A stretch of 64,000 nucleotides of DNA from the NCBI GenBank assembly GCA_047602305.1, contig JASGHO010000001.1, positions 806,001 to 870,000 of the forward strand, written 5' to 3'. The position numbers and the translations under genes are program-made. Positions within the stretch are counted from its first letter, which is position 1; each line of letters begins with the position of its first letter. Below are positions 8,925 to 17,872 of this stretch, piece after piece. Source of the DNA: Ancrocorticia sp047602305 (GTDB lineage: Bacteria > Actinomycetota > Actinomycetes > Actinomycetales > Actinomycetaceae). Below the pieces are notes generated by a model. It searched no databases and was not told the origin of the DNA. It worked only from the letters and a program-made list of their open reading frames with translations.

Positions 8925-8930
8925 CACAAT
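8925..8930 (+). promoter_or_regulatory. Candidate -10 box, leaderless transcript
   Basis: CACAAT ends 6 nt before the ATG at 8937, which lacks a Shine-Dalgarno. Confidence 0.35.
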
Positions 8931-8936
8931 CGACTC

Positions 8937-9461
8937 ATGGGAATCAGATATTACGCATACGCCTTCGACGGCGACGCAACACAGCAAGCGATCGAGGATC
9001 CGGACAGCATCGTCTCACAGGATCCGTTAGCAGATGCCTGGGGCTTCACCCCGGGCACCTACGGAATACTCGACGCAACTTTCAAACAGGCCCTACCCGA
9101 ACGCGACTTCCTCAACCTCGACAAAGCATGGCCAGACCTGCAACAGGTCACCGGCCCCGCTCACGACAAGGTGCTGCCCCGCCCCGCCTTCCGAATGTTC
9201 GAAGGTGATGTCCATTGGGGACCATTCGGACACGACAGATGGATGAGGATCATTCCGCCGCGCGAGGTTCCGATCATCGCCGCTGATCTGGAAGCGCTGA
9301 CCGAGGCTGATATCCGCGCCAAGTTGGATGGGCAGCCCGCTCGCTATTTCGACACCGTGGACGAGTCGGTCGAGTACATCCAGAACGCGATCGAGCGGGC
9401 GAGGACCTTCGTTCGGGGTCTGGTGGAGTCGGGACGCGGCTTCATCTACCTCATCAGTTGA
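8937..9461 (+). CDS. DUF1877 (YfbM-like) family protein
   Basis: 174-aa cytoplasmic protein. It opens MGIRYYAYAFDGD and contains LNLDKAWPDLQQVTG and RYFDTVDESVEYIQNAIERARTFV, the pattern of DUF1877/YfbM proteins, whose biochemical role is unknown. The ATG at 8937 is chosen over an upstream in-frame ATG at 8889 because the family begins MG[IM]xxxY and the -10-like box fits a leaderless start. It is probably transcribed alone; the next gene has its own promoter. Confidence 0.8.
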   Translation: MGIRYYAYAFDGDATQQAIEDPDSIVSQDPLADAWGFTPGTYGILDATFKQALPERDFLNLDKAWPDLQQVTGPAHDKVLPRPAFRMFEGDVHWGPFGHDRWMRIIPPREVPIIAADLEALTEADIRAKLDGQPARYFDTVDESVEYIQNAIERARTFVRGLVESGRGFIYLIS

Positions 9462-9498
9462 TGAGCCGGGGCCAGGTGAGAGCTGGCCCCGATTCCGC

Positions 9499-9504
9499 TA
9501 GTCT
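9499..9504 (+). promoter_or_regulatory. Candidate -10 box, leaderless transcript
   Basis: TAGTCT ends 6 nt before the ATG at 9511; the surrounding CCGCTAGTCTG also occurs at 8172-8182. Confidence 0.4.
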
Positions 9505-9510
9505 GTGACG

Positions 9511-10486
9511 ATGGCACCCGAGAATCCCACAACCACCACCCCCCAACTTCCACGGCCTTCTTCCCACCGACGACGGCCAGCACATCTACTGGGAGGAGTG
9601 GGGTAACCCGGCCGGAACGCCCGCGCTCTACCTGCACGGCGGCCCCGGCGGCACACTCGGCAAGAGCAGCTATCGCCACCGTTTCGACCTCACCCGCACC
9701 CGCGTCGTCGCCTTTGAACAGCGCGGTTGCGGCCGCTCCCTCCCCCACGCCAGCTCCCTCACAACAGACCTCTCCACCAACACCACCGCCCACCTCATCT
9801 CCGACATCGAGCAACTCCGCCGGGCGCGCGGCATCGACCGCTGGATCATCAACGGGGTTTCGTGGGGCTCCACTCTCGCCCTCGCGTACGCCCAGGCCCA
9901 CCCAGAACGAGTCATCGGCGTCGTTCTCTTCGCCGTCACCACCACGTGCCGCGCCGAAATCGACTGGATTACCGAGGGCGTCGGAGCCATCTTCCCCGAA
10001 GCCTGGGACCGCTTCGCCAGCCACGCGGAGAACGCGGACCCCAGCTACGTCCGCGGCGAATCGCGCCTCGTCGAGGCGTACGCCCGTCTCATCAACAGCC
10101 CTGACCCCGCCGTCCGCGACGCCGCCTCCCGCGAATGGGCACTGTGGGAGGACACCCACATTTCGATCGGCACCGGAACCCTCGCCCGCAACCCCTGTTG
10201 GGACGACGACGAATACCGCCTCGCCTTCACCCGCCTCACCACCCATTACTGGTCCCACGACGGCTTCCTCAACCCGCCGATCCTTGAGCGCATGGACCGT
10301 CTCCAGGGCATCCCGGCCACGCTCATTCACGGCCGCCGCGACGTCTCCGGCCCCGCCATCACCGCCTGGGAACTTCACCGCCGCTGGCCTGGATCCGTCC
10401 TCCACATTGACGAGGGCGAGGGTCACGGCGGGCCGTCGATGGTCACGCTTTGGGACGAGGCCAACGCTCGCCTCCTCGGCCGGTGA
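9511..10486 (+). pseudogene. Proline iminopeptidase-like alpha/beta hydrolase, frameshifted near its 5' end
   Basis: From 9545 to 10486 one frame encodes a prolyl aminopeptidase-type (S33) hydrolase: LLPTDDGQHIYWEEWGNP, LHGGPGG oxyanion loop, FEQRGCGRS, nucleophile elbow GVSWGS, and the catalytic Asp/His in GRRDVSG and GEGHGG. This frame has no ATG, GTG or TTG before the LHGGPGG motif. The only good start, ATG 9511, is in another frame and reads MAPENPTTTTP before a run of six C (9539-9544). Ignoring one C restores a normal N-terminus. Explanations are a real frameshift, slippage at the C-run, or an assembly error. The enzyme would release N-terminal proline from peptides. Confidence 0.7.
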
Positions 10487-10510
10487 ACTCGCCCACCAGC
10501 AAATACGCCT

Positions 10511-10519
10511 GTGTATACT
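10511..10519 (+). promoter_or_regulatory. Promoter -10 region of the osmoprotectant operon
   Basis: GTGTATACT contains a near-consensus -10 (TATACT at 10514-10519) 40 bp before the GTG start of the ATPase gene. GGGAGG provides the ribosome-binding site. Confidence 0.5.
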
Positions 10520-10559
10520 CTTCTGAAGTAACGTCAATCACACCCTCGGGAGGTGCGAC

Positions 10560-11372
10560 GTGATTGAGTTTGACTCCGTATCAAAGATCTATCCCGACGG
10601 CACAACCGCGGTCGCCAACTTCTCCCTCATCGTGCCCTCGCACCGTACCGTCGTGCTCGTGGGCTCCTCCGGCTCCGGCAAAACAACGCTGCTACGTATG
10701 GTCAACCGGATGATTGACCCCACCGGCGGTCGTATTCTTATCGACGACGTCGACATCGCCTCGCGCGAGCCCGTCGCGTTACGTCGTTCGATTGGTTACG
10801 TCCTCCAAAATGGCGGGTTGCTTCCCCACCGCACCGTCGCGGACAATATCGCCACCGTCCAGGTGCTCTCGGGAACCTCCCGGCGCGAGGCCACCTCGCG
10901 GGCACTCGCGCTCATGGAAACCGTCGGACTCGACACGAACCTCGCCCGCCGCTACCCGGCCCAACTCTCCGGCGGGCAGCAGCAACGCGTCGGGGTGGCC
11001 CGGGCGCTCGCGGCGGACCCCAACATCCTGCTCATGGACGAACCTTTCGGCGCCGTTGATCCGATTGTGCGCACCGAACTCCAGGACGAACTGCTCCGCC
11101 TCCAAGCCGAGCTCGGCAAGACGATCGTGTTCGTCACCCACGATATTGACGAGGCGTTCCGCATCGGTGACGAAGTGGTCGTTCTGCGCGAGGGCGGTCA
11201 GATCGCCCAGCGAGGCACACCCGCGCAGATCCTCGGCGCCCCGGCGGACGATTTCGTACGCGGTTTCATCGGAGCCGAACGCGCGGATCGCACGCTCCAC
11301 ACCGTCGTCATCAATGGACGTCACCTCGCCGTTGACGCCAACGGCCGCCCTGTCGGGGTCCTCAGGCCGTGA
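10560..11372 (+). CDS. opuCA: Glycine betaine/carnitine/choline ABC importer, ATPase
   Basis: 270-aa ATPase of the quaternary-amine uptake family. It opens MIEFDSVSKIYPDGTTAVANF. Motifs are Walker A GSSGSGKTT, Q-loop LQNGGLLPHRTV, signature LSGGQQQRVGVARAL and Walker B ILLMDEPFGAVDPI. It has only a short C-terminal tail and lacks the full tandem CBS regulatory domain of many OpuCA/ProV proteins. It is first of four overlapping genes encoding the complete importer for compatible solutes. The GTG start is supported by GGGAGG 6 nt upstream. Confidence 0.92.
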   Translation: MIEFDSVSKIYPDGTTAVANFSLIVPSHRTVVLVGSSGSGKTTLLRMVNRMIDPTGGRILIDDVDIASREPVALRRSIGYVLQNGGLLPHRTVADNIATVQVLSGTSRREATSRALALMETVGLDTNLARRYPAQLSGGQQQRVGVARALAADPNILLMDEPFGAVDPIVRTELQDELLRLQAELGKTIVFVTHDIDEAFRIGDEVVVLREGGQIAQRGTPAQILGAPADDFVRGFIGAERADRTLHTVVINGRHLAVDANGRPVGVLRP

Positions 11373-11385
11373 TCGGGGTACCGGA

Positions 11386-12042
11386 ATGAGTTGGTTCGTC
11401 GCCAATCTGCCGTGGGTTTTCTCATTGCTGCAGGCTCATCTTCTTCTTGCCATCCCACCGATTATTCTCAGTATCCTCATCGCTGTTCCCATCGGACGCC
11501 TTGCTTACCGCTATCCTCGTTTCGGCGGTCTTCTTCTCGAAACGTCGACTCTGCTCTACGCCGTTCCGTCACTCCCGCTTCTCATCCTCATCCCGGCCAT
11601 CGCGGGAACTCCCCTTCGCTCACCGGCCACCATGATCATCGCGTTGACGATCTACGGCGTGGCCCTCCTCGTTCGCTTCGCCGCCGACGCGTTCTCGTCG
11701 GTGGAGCCGACAGTGCGCCAGTCCGCCGTCGCCGTCGGATATTCACCGAGAAGCCTGCTGTGGCGGGTGGACCTGCCGCTCGCCATCCCCGTCCTTCTCG
11801 CCGGGATTCGGGTGGTTGCCGTCTCCACCATCAGTCTCGTCACCGTGGGTGCGCTCATCGGCATATCGAATCTGGGCACGCTTCTCACCGATGGTTTCAA
11901 GCGCGGCATCACCGCCGAGGTGGTGACGGGGCTCCTTGTCACCATGTTTCTCGCCCTGCTCCTCGACACCCTGCTCCTCATTCTGGGGCGGCTCCTCACG
12001 CCCTGGACGGCGCGCAAGAATCTGGGAGGAAGCGCCTCATGA
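11386..12042 (+). CDS. Osmoprotectant ABC importer permease 1
   Basis: 218-aa permease (OpuCB/OpuCD type) with about five to six membrane segments. The EAA-like cytoplasmic loop is AVAVGYSPRSLLWRVDLPLAIPVLLAG. The start is ATG 11386 (MSWFVANLPWVF), 14 nt after the ATPase stop. The frame is open far upstream across the ATPase gene, but that part is out-of-frame shadow. It ends with an ATGA overlap with permease 2. Confidence 0.92.
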   Translation: MSWFVANLPWVFSLLQAHLLLAIPPIILSILIAVPIGRLAYRYPRFGGLLLETSTLLYAVPSLPLLILIPAIAGTPLRSPATMIIALTIYGVALLVRFAADAFSSVEPTVRQSAVAVGYSPRSLLWRVDLPLAIPVLLAGIRVVAVSTISLVTVGALIGISNLGTLLTDGFKRGITAEVVTGLLVTMFLALLLDTLLLILGRLLTPWTARKNLGGSAS

Positions 12043-12749
12043 ACCAGTTCGGCGCAGCCTTCACCTGGCTGACAGACCTCGACCACTGGCACGGTGCCGG
12101 AGGCATCCCCACCCGTATCGTGGAGCATCTCGGGGTCACGGCACTCGCGGTTTTCTTGGCAGCCCTCGTCGCAATTCCCCTCGGGATTCTCATCGGCCAC
12201 ACCCGCCGCGGCGCCGGACTCATGGGCGCGTTCACGGGCGCCGCCCGCGCCATCCCCACTCTCGGTATTCTCACGCTGTTCGGCCTCGCGCTCGGCATCG
12301 GCCTGCGCGCACCCCTGCTCGCGTTCGTCATTCTCGCCATCCCGTCGCTGCTGGCTGGCACCTACGCCGGGATTCAGGCCGTGGATCCCACGATCCCGAA
12401 CGCCGCAAAGGCCATCGGGATGAGCCCCTGGCAGGTGATTCGCTCGGTCGAGATTCCGCTCGCCCTGCCCGTCATTCTCGGTGGGTTGCGTTCGGCCACC
12501 CTCCAAGTTGTGTCGACGGCGACGCTTGCCGCCTACGTTGCCGACGCCGGCTTGGGTCGCTACCTCTTCGCCGGTTTGAAGTCCCGCGACTATGCCCAGA
12601 TGCTCGCCGGAGCACTCTTGGTGACCATCCTTGCGCTCCTGTTGGAGCTCATCCTTGCACTGTGCCAGCGCTTCGCCGCCCGGCGCGCCAATCCCGCCGC
12701 GCACTCACGACTCAAGAACCCACAATATTCGGGGAAGGACCCAGCATGA
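12039..12749 (+). CDS. Osmoprotectant ABC importer permease 2
   Basis: 236-aa permease, the second of the heteromeric pair. Membrane segments flank the EAA loop AIGMSPWQVIRSVEIPLALP. ARAIPTLGILTLFGLALGIG is characteristic of OpuC-type permeases. It overlaps the genes on both sides by 4 nt (ATGA), indicating translational coupling. The cytoplasmic C-terminus is basic. Confidence 0.92.
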   Translation: MNQFGAAFTWLTDLDHWHGAGGIPTRIVEHLGVTALAVFLAALVAIPLGILIGHTRRGAGLMGAFTGAARAIPTLGILTLFGLALGIGLRAPLLAFVILAIPSLLAGTYAGIQAVDPTIPNAAKAIGMSPWQVIRSVEIPLALPVILGGLRSATLQVVSTATLAAYVADAGLGRYLFAGLKSRDYAQMLAGALLVTILALLLELILALCQRFAARRANPAAHSRLKNPQYSGKDPA

Positions 12750-13669
12750 AACGTATACCCAGGGCGCTTGGAGCCCTACTTATTTCCGGGCTGTTTGCGC
12801 TGAGCGCCTGCGGGTCATCCGATCCGCTCGACTCTGGCGGCAGCGGCTCGGACTCAAGCAACACCGACGACCCCATCGCCATCGGTTCGCTGGACTACTA
12901 CTCCAGCGAGATCATCGCGGAGATCTACGCCCAGGTTCTCGAAGGTGAGGGTTTCGCGGTGGATCGCCAGTTCCGCATCGGGCCGCGCGAGGTCTATCTC
13001 CCCGAGCTCCGTGCTGGCAACATCGACCTCTTCCCCGAATACACCGGCCCGCTTCTTCAGTATTTGGAGCCAAATCCCGAGGCCCGAGGGGCAGACGAGA
13101 TCTACGCGGCACTGAAGGATGCGGTTCCCGAGGGATTTCGAATCCTCGACCAGTCACCCGCCACCGATCAGGATTCCTACGTGGTGACCCAGGCCTTCGC
13201 GGACCAGTGGGGACTCACCACCATCGCCGACCTCGCCAAAGTCGAAGGACCGCGCATCCTCGGCGCCTCCTCGGAGGCCGAGAGCCGACCCAACGGCCCG
13301 AAGGGCCTCAAGGAGTTCTACGGGATCGACGCCGGATTCACCCCGATTGAGGATTCCGGCGGCCCGCTCACCGTCAAGGCATTGAACGACGGCGACATCC
13401 AGTTCGCGATCATTTACACCGCCGATCCCTCGATCAAGAAGAACAACCTGATCTCCTTGGAAGATCCCGAGGGCTTGTTCCTCGCCTCGCACGTGGTTCC
13501 CCTCGCTGGAGAGAACGTCTCGGATGAGGCGGCGGCCCTCATCAATGAAGTGAGCGCGGCAATGACACCCGACGAGCTCGTCTCCCTCAACGCCCGCAGC
13601 GTCGAGGAGCAGCTTTCGGCCAGCCAGATCGCCAAGGACTGGCTCGCGGACAAGAACTTCGCAGGCTGA
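12746..13669 (+). CDS. opuCC: Osmoprotectant-binding lipoprotein
   Basis: 307-aa substrate-binding lipoprotein of the glycine betaine/choline (OpuAC) family. The signal peptide MKRIPRALGALLISGLFA ends in lipobox LSAC, followed by a Ser/Gly linker. Ligand-fold motifs include IGSLDYYSSEIIAEIYAQVL, LRAGNIDLFPEYTGPLLQY and FAIIYTADPSIKKNNLISL. It captures the solute outside the membrane for the two permeases. A strong hairpin terminator follows, closing the operon. Confidence 0.93.
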   Translation: MKRIPRALGALLISGLFALSACGSSDPLDSGGSGSDSSNTDDPIAIGSLDYYSSEIIAEIYAQVLEGEGFAVDRQFRIGPREVYLPELRAGNIDLFPEYTGPLLQYLEPNPEARGADEIYAALKDAVPEGFRILDQSPATDQDSYVVTQAFADQWGLTTIADLAKVEGPRILGASSEAESRPNGPKGLKEFYGIDAGFTPIEDSGGPLTVKALNDGDIQFAIIYTADPSIKKNNLISLEDPEGLFLASHVVPLAGENVSDEAAALINEVSAAMTPDELVSLNARSVEEQLSASQIAKDWLADKNFAG

Positions 13670-13707
13670 TCCCCCAGCAGAAGCTCACCCCAAAGCTCAT
13701 CCCAAAG

Positions 13708-13747
13708 AAGAACGGCGGCCAACCCAACCGGGTCAACCGCCGTTCTT
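13708..13747 (+). terminator. Terminator after the osmoprotectant operon
   Basis: AAGAACGGCGG (13708-13718) pairs with CCGCCGTTCTT (13737-13747), an 11-bp perfect stem. It lies between convergent genes and may serve both. Confidence 0.75.
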
Positions 13748-13794
13748 CTTGAGTTATTCGACTACAGCGCGGCACCCATTACTGGGTGCCGCTC

Positions 13795-16224
13795 CTACCA
13801 CGCCCGCGTCGCCGCCGAGCGCTCCAGGATGGCGTCACGAATCACCGCGGGCAGATCCAGTGCGGCGAGTTCCTGCGCCAACGCGAGTCCTTCAAGGTTC
13901 TGCACGGCTCCCCATGCCTTCTCCTTGACAACGAAGCCGATCTCGGCCGCGTCAAGAATCGCGAAAGCGGCTCCCTGCACGTCGGGCTCCGCGGCCGTGA
14001 GCCCAGAGAGCGTCACCACGGTGTCTTCACGCAGATCCACCGTACCAAGCGAGATGCGCAGCGCAGGCGAGAGCAGTTCGTCGTCGGCAATCACCGCGTC
14101 AGCAGCCGCAACACCAGCAACGTCAACCCCAGCAACCGAGGCAGCTCCCACGATCTCCAGCACGATCTCGCGCTCGGCCAGCGGGTTCGGGCCGCTCGTC
14201 GCACTGATCGTCAGCGTCACATCAGCAAGCCCATCCTCACGAACAGCCAACTCTTGAGAGAACACCGTGACGTTGCGGTCCGCAACCGTCGGCGCACCTT
14301 CGCCGTGGTCCTCGATCAACCGCGACTCACCGCTACCCGGGTAGACGCGCAGCGTCAGCTTGGAAGGAGCATCAACGATCGGCTCCAGCGCCTCGGCCAG
14401 CGGCAGCACCGATCCGGCGCGCGCGAACACGGGCAGGTGCTCCAGGTCGCGGTGCAGCGCAACCCGGCCACCGCCGGCGTAATGCTGGCCGGTGAAGATA
14501 TCGAACCAGCCCTCGGCCGGAAGCCATGCATCCGTCACGGCGATCTTCGCAACCTTGTCCTCCGGCGAGGTGATCGGTGCAACGAGCAGGTGCTCGCCGA
14601 GGAAGTATTCGTTCTTCAGCTCGTAGGCGGCGCGCTCCTCGGGCCACTCGTGGTAGAGCGGACGGAACACGGCGACGGCGTCGGTGTGCGCATCCCAGGC
14701 TGCCGTGTACAGCATCGGAACCAGGCGATGACGCAAGCGCAGGTAGCGGTTCATCACCTGGTGCGCACGCGGGCCCTGCAGCCACGGCTCCTTGGACATG
14801 AACGACGACGTCGTCGAATGCAAGCGGTTGATCGGCGAGAACACGCCGAACTCGAACCAACGCACCGTCAGCTCGGTATCCTTGGAGCCGAACATGTGGC
14901 CACCGATATCGTGCGACCACCAGGTGTAGCCCACGTTCGCGGCCGTCGAGGTGAAGTAGGGCTGGAATTCCAGCGAGTCCCAGGTGACGATGGTGTCACC
15001 CGAGAAGCCGACCGGGTAGCGATGGCTGCCAATGCCCGCGTAACGCGAGAACGTCAAGGGGCGCTTGCCGTCGCGGCCGGAATCGACGTAGTGGATGTGG
15101 TTGAGCATCCACAGCGGGTCGAGGCCCTCCACCTTGGTGGCGCCGCCGGACTGCCAGTCGATCCACCAGAAGTCCACACCCTCGTCCTCCAACGGATGGT
15201 GCAGGTACTTGAGGTAGGCGTCCACGAACTCGCGCGAGGTGACGTCGAACTCGATGGGCAGCTTCTCCTCCGGGTCCATGCCGAGCGCCTTCGCCATCTC
15301 GGGGTAGGCCTTTTCGTGGTGACGGACGCCGTCGGCCGGATGCAGATTCAAGGTGGTGGCGAGTCCGCGGCGGTGCAGTTCGTCAAGGAAACGCTTGGGA
15401 TCCGGGAACAGCTCCGGGTTCCAGGTGTAGCCGGTCCAGCCGGTGCCGATCTCGGGATCGATGTCCACCAGGTGCCAGTCCATGTCGATGACGGCCACGG
15501 AAAGCGGGACCTTCTCCTCCTCGAACTTGTCCATGAGGGCGAGGTACTCATCCTCGCTGTAGGCCCAGTAACGGCTCCACCAGTTGCCCAGCGTATAGCG
15601 GGGAACCACCGGGTTGGGGCCGGCGAGGCGATGGAAGTCCACCATCGCGGTCTTGTAGTCGTGGCCGTAGCCGAAGAAGTAGAGGTCGTCGCTCGGGTGG
15701 CTCTGGGATTCCGGACGAGACGAGATCCAGCCGTCCTCGGAGAGCAGCGCCGTCGTCGAATCATTGAGCAGCGCGAAACCGGAACGGGACAGTACGCCGT
15801 GTTCAAGTTCGGTCGCGCCGTCCACCAGGTCGAGGGTACGGGCGGTGCCGAAGAGATTTCCGCGCCAGTCGCCGTCGTGGGGCACCTCGAAGCCATAACG
15901 CCAGATCGAGTAGTGGGCGTCGGTTGCGCCCTTGACCAGCTGGATCGTCAGGCCCGCCTCGGAGAACTCCTTGCCGTCGTAACGCAAGCGGAGGTAGTCG
16001 GTGACGATCTCCAGGCCGCCGTCGTCATTGCGCGTGACGGTGAACTCTGGAACGTCGAAGTCGCGCGAGGCGACCATCTCCGAACGCTCGTCAACGAACT
16101 GGCCGCTCTCGTGCCACTCCATACGGATGAGACGCGGGGTGAGGATGGTGAATCGGTAGGTATCGCCGCTGACGACGGCCTCGGGGTGTGCAGGTGCCAG
16201 ACGTCCGTCGGACATGGAAATCAA
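13795..16224 (-). CDS. Glycoside hydrolase family 31
   Basis: 809-aa cytoplasmic glycosidase without signal peptide. The N-terminal beta-sandwich is residues about 1-230, followed by the (beta/alpha)8 catalytic barrel. The probable nucleophile Asp is in DFWWIDWQSG (about residue 353). The acid/base region is VGFSGDTIVTWDSL, followed by the family motif YTWWSHDIGGHM. C-terminal beta-domains follow, and the last 110 residues look like an extra domain. GH31 enzymes act on alpha-glucosides, xylosides, galactosides or GalNAc; the WIDWQ variant makes simple maltase activity uncertain. The TTG start at 16224 has AGGAG 6 nt upstream. It seems monocistronic. Confidence 0.92.
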   Translation of the reverse strand: MISMSDGRLAPAHPEAVVSGDTYRFTILTPRLIRMEWHESGQFVDERSEMVASRDFDVPEFTVTRNDDGGLEIVTDYLRLRYDGKEFSEAGLTIQLVKGATDAHYSIWRYGFEVPHDGDWRGNLFGTARTLDLVDGATELEHGVLSRSGFALLNDSTTALLSEDGWISSRPESQSHPSDDLYFFGYGHDYKTAMVDFHRLAGPNPVVPRYTLGNWWSRYWAYSEDEYLALMDKFEEEKVPLSVAVIDMDWHLVDIDPEIGTGWTGYTWNPELFPDPKRFLDELHRRGLATTLNLHPADGVRHHEKAYPEMAKALGMDPEEKLPIEFDVTSREFVDAYLKYLHHPLEDEGVDFWWIDWQSGGATKVEGLDPLWMLNHIHYVDSGRDGKRPLTFSRYAGIGSHRYPVGFSGDTIVTWDSLEFQPYFTSTAANVGYTWWSHDIGGHMFGSKDTELTVRWFEFGVFSPINRLHSTTSSFMSKEPWLQGPRAHQVMNRYLRLRHRLVPMLYTAAWDAHTDAVAVFRPLYHEWPEERAAYELKNEYFLGEHLLVAPITSPEDKVAKIAVTDAWLPAEGWFDIFTGQHYAGGGRVALHRDLEHLPVFARAGSVLPLAEALEPIVDAPSKLTLRVYPGSGESRLIEDHGEGAPTVADRNVTVFSQELAVREDGLADVTLTISATSGPNPLAEREIVLEIVGAASVAGVDVAGVAAADAVIADDELLSPALRISLGTVDLREDTVVTLSGLTAAEPDVQGAAFAILDAAEIGFVVKEKAWGAVQNLEGLALAQELAALDLPAVIRDAILERSAATRAW

Positions 16225-16386
16225 GAGAAGCTCCTAGTGAATCCTTGATGGGTAGTACCGAGAAGCAGCCGCCGCGACTCCAATCGCTCACGTCCTCGCC
16301 CGAGCCAGCTGTTCCCGCGTCCATCCTAGTTGCTGTGTACGCTCGTCCGAAGAGCACACTCAAAATCACCACTACGTGGACGGATG

Positions 16387-16401
16387 AACGACGACGGCGT
16401 C
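16387..16401 (+). repeat. Dispersed 15-bp motif (AACGACGACGGCGTC)
   Basis: Intergenic copy between the divergent GH31 and hydrolase genes. The rest of this 260-bp gap shows only promoter-like sequence, including TACGAT at 16442-16447. Confidence 0.45.
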
Positions 16402-16487
16402 CGCCCCTCACCTACTTCTCCCCCTCGCCCCGGGTGGCACGTACGATGGTCTCGGACCAGGTATGGGGCGACGACGAGGAGACGCAC

Positions 16488-17360
16488 ATGGAACGAGTCG
16501 AGCAGGAAATCTCTTGGGAAGCCGACGGCAAACCGGTTCTCATCGGCATCACCCGTTACGGTGACGGACCGGTGATGCTCATGCTTCCCGCACTGAGTTC
16601 GATCTCCACCCGGACCGAATTGTGGCCGCTGCAGGAGCTGCTCGGCGAGCACTTCGCCACCGTGGCGATCGACTGGCCCGGGTTCGGAACGTTGCCGCGC
16701 CCCAAGGTGAACTGGCGGCCGGAGCTGTACCGCGCGTTCCTGCAGTACGTCACAGAGTCCGTGGTTCAACCGGAGGTGACGGTTGCAGCGGGCCACGCGG
16801 CCAGTTACGCACTTGCCCAGGCTGCGAGGGTTCCCGGGAGCTTGGGGCGCCTCTGCCTGCTCGCCCCCACCTGGCGCGGACCGCTGCCCACCATGGCGGG
16901 TAGCCGCAAGCCTGCTTTCCGAGCGGTGGCCAAGGGCGTGGATATTCCGGTTCTCGGACACGCCTTCTACCGGCTCAACGTGAGCAAGCCTGTCATGAAC
17001 AAGATGTCCAACGGACACGTCTACACCAGCCCCGACTGGCTCACCCCCGAGCGTATGGCTGAGAAATTGCGCGTCGCCCATGCGCCGGGTGCCCGGCACG
17101 CCTCGTTCCGTTTCGTGGCCGGCGAGTTGGATCCGTACCTGGACCGGCAAGAGTTCTTGGACGACGCTTCCCGGGTCGATGACGACATCCTGGCCGTCTA
17201 CTCCGGCGCCGGGCCCCGCAAGTCCAGCGCAGAGATCAAGGCGCTCGCGGAACTGCGTAATGTTGTGGGGGTGAAGGTTACGCTCGGCAAGCTCTCGTTC
17301 TACGAGGAGTTCGCGAGCCAGGCGGCCGGGCCGATCGTCGAGTTCTGGAAGCGGGGCTGA
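16488..17360 (+). CDS. Alpha/beta-hydrolase-fold protein lacking the usual nucleophile
   Basis: 290-aa protein with an alpha/beta-hydrolase layout: MLMLPALSSISTRTELWPLQ (oxyanion region), AIDWPGFG, an elbow at VAAGHAASYAL, and FVAGELDPYL near the expected acid. Where active members have GxSxG, this protein reads GHAAS, so the catalytic Ser is replaced by Ala. It may be catalytically dead, bind a ligand, or use another residue. Start ATG 16488 is preferred because GAGGAG lies 7 nt upstream; ATG 16445 overlaps the promoter. Function unknown. Confidence 0.8.
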   Translation: MERVEQEISWEADGKPVLIGITRYGDGPVMLMLPALSSISTRTELWPLQELLGEHFATVAIDWPGFGTLPRPKVNWRPELYRAFLQYVTESVVQPEVTVAAGHAASYALAQAARVPGSLGRLCLLAPTWRGPLPTMAGSRKPAFRAVAKGVDIPVLGHAFYRLNVSKPVMNKMSNGHVYTSPDWLTPERMAEKLRVAHAPGARHASFRFVAGELDPYLDRQEFLDDASRVDDDILAVYSGAGPRKSSAEIKALAELRNVVGVKVTLGKLSFYEEFASQAAGPIVEFWKRG

Positions 17361-17434
17361 AGTCGGTTTCGGAGATAGCGGGGATGGCATCGACAAATGA
17401 CGATGACATCTCCCACACAGGATGTGAGACACGT

Positions 17435-17440
17435 TACTCT
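17435..17440 (+). promoter_or_regulatory. Candidate -10 box, leaderless transcript
   Basis: TACTCT ends 6 nt before the ATG at 17447, with no Shine-Dalgarno between. Confidence 0.45.
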
Positions 17441-17446
17441 GTACCC

Positions 17447-17860
17447 ATGAGTGATTACAGCGTTTCACAGATCGGCCCCCTACGCGACTGGATGTCCCTG
17501 GAGGGCGTGGCCCCCGGCAAGAAATTCATTGAAGGTGAACTCGAATCCGCCTTCTTCGGCATTTCCGTCAACGTCACCGAACCCGGCGGCGAATCACCGT
17601 TCTGGCACACCCATTCGAAGATTGAGGAGATCTATCTGTTCCTCGAAGGGTCCGGCGAAATCGCACTCGATGACGAGGTTCTCCCGATCACGGCGGGAAC
17701 CGTGGTGCGCGTGGGAACCGACACCTGGCGCGCCCTGCGTAGCCTGCCAGACAGCGATGTTCCACTGCGCTGGCTGTGCATCCGTGGAGGCGGAGACACA
17801 CTGGCTAACGTCGGAAACGATGCCGATATCGATCAGGAACGCCCCTTCCCCTGGAGTTAG
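17447..17860 (+). CDS. Cupin domain protein
   Basis: 137-aa single-domain cupin. The metal-binding motif is PFWHTHSKIEEIYLFLEGSGE, carrying two His and a Glu; the second cupin motif, around PITAGTVVRVGTDTWRALRS, lacks a clear His. Proteins of this type range from small enzymes such as isomerases to ligand-binding proteins, and the substrate is unknown. Start ATG 17447 is chosen from the -10-like box and the conserved domain; an upstream in-frame ATG at 17384 gives an unlikely extension. The second 72-bp inverted repeat begins 12 bp after the stop. Confidence 0.85.
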   Translation: MSDYSVSQIGPLRDWMSLEGVAPGKKFIEGELESAFFGISVNVTEPGGESPFWHTHSKIEEIYLFLEGSGEIALDDEVLPITAGTVVRVGTDTWRALRSLPDSDVPLRWLCIRGGGDTLANVGNDADIDQERPFPWS

Positions 17861-17872
17861 GTCATACTCGAA

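Noticed and set aside
11391..12038. Open frame continuing upstream from permease 2 across permease 1
   Set aside because: Out-of-frame reading of permease 1; the real start is the ATG overlapping the permease 1 stop.
13786..16248. 820-codon open frame antisense to the GH31 gene
   Set aside because: The GH31 reading has motifs and family length; the antisense protein is Arg/His/Val-rich without any recognisable domain, a common shadow in GC-rich DNA.
17384..17446. N-terminal extension of the cupin protein
   Set aside because: The extension is polar, lies over the -10 box, and the domain starts cleanly at ATG 17447.
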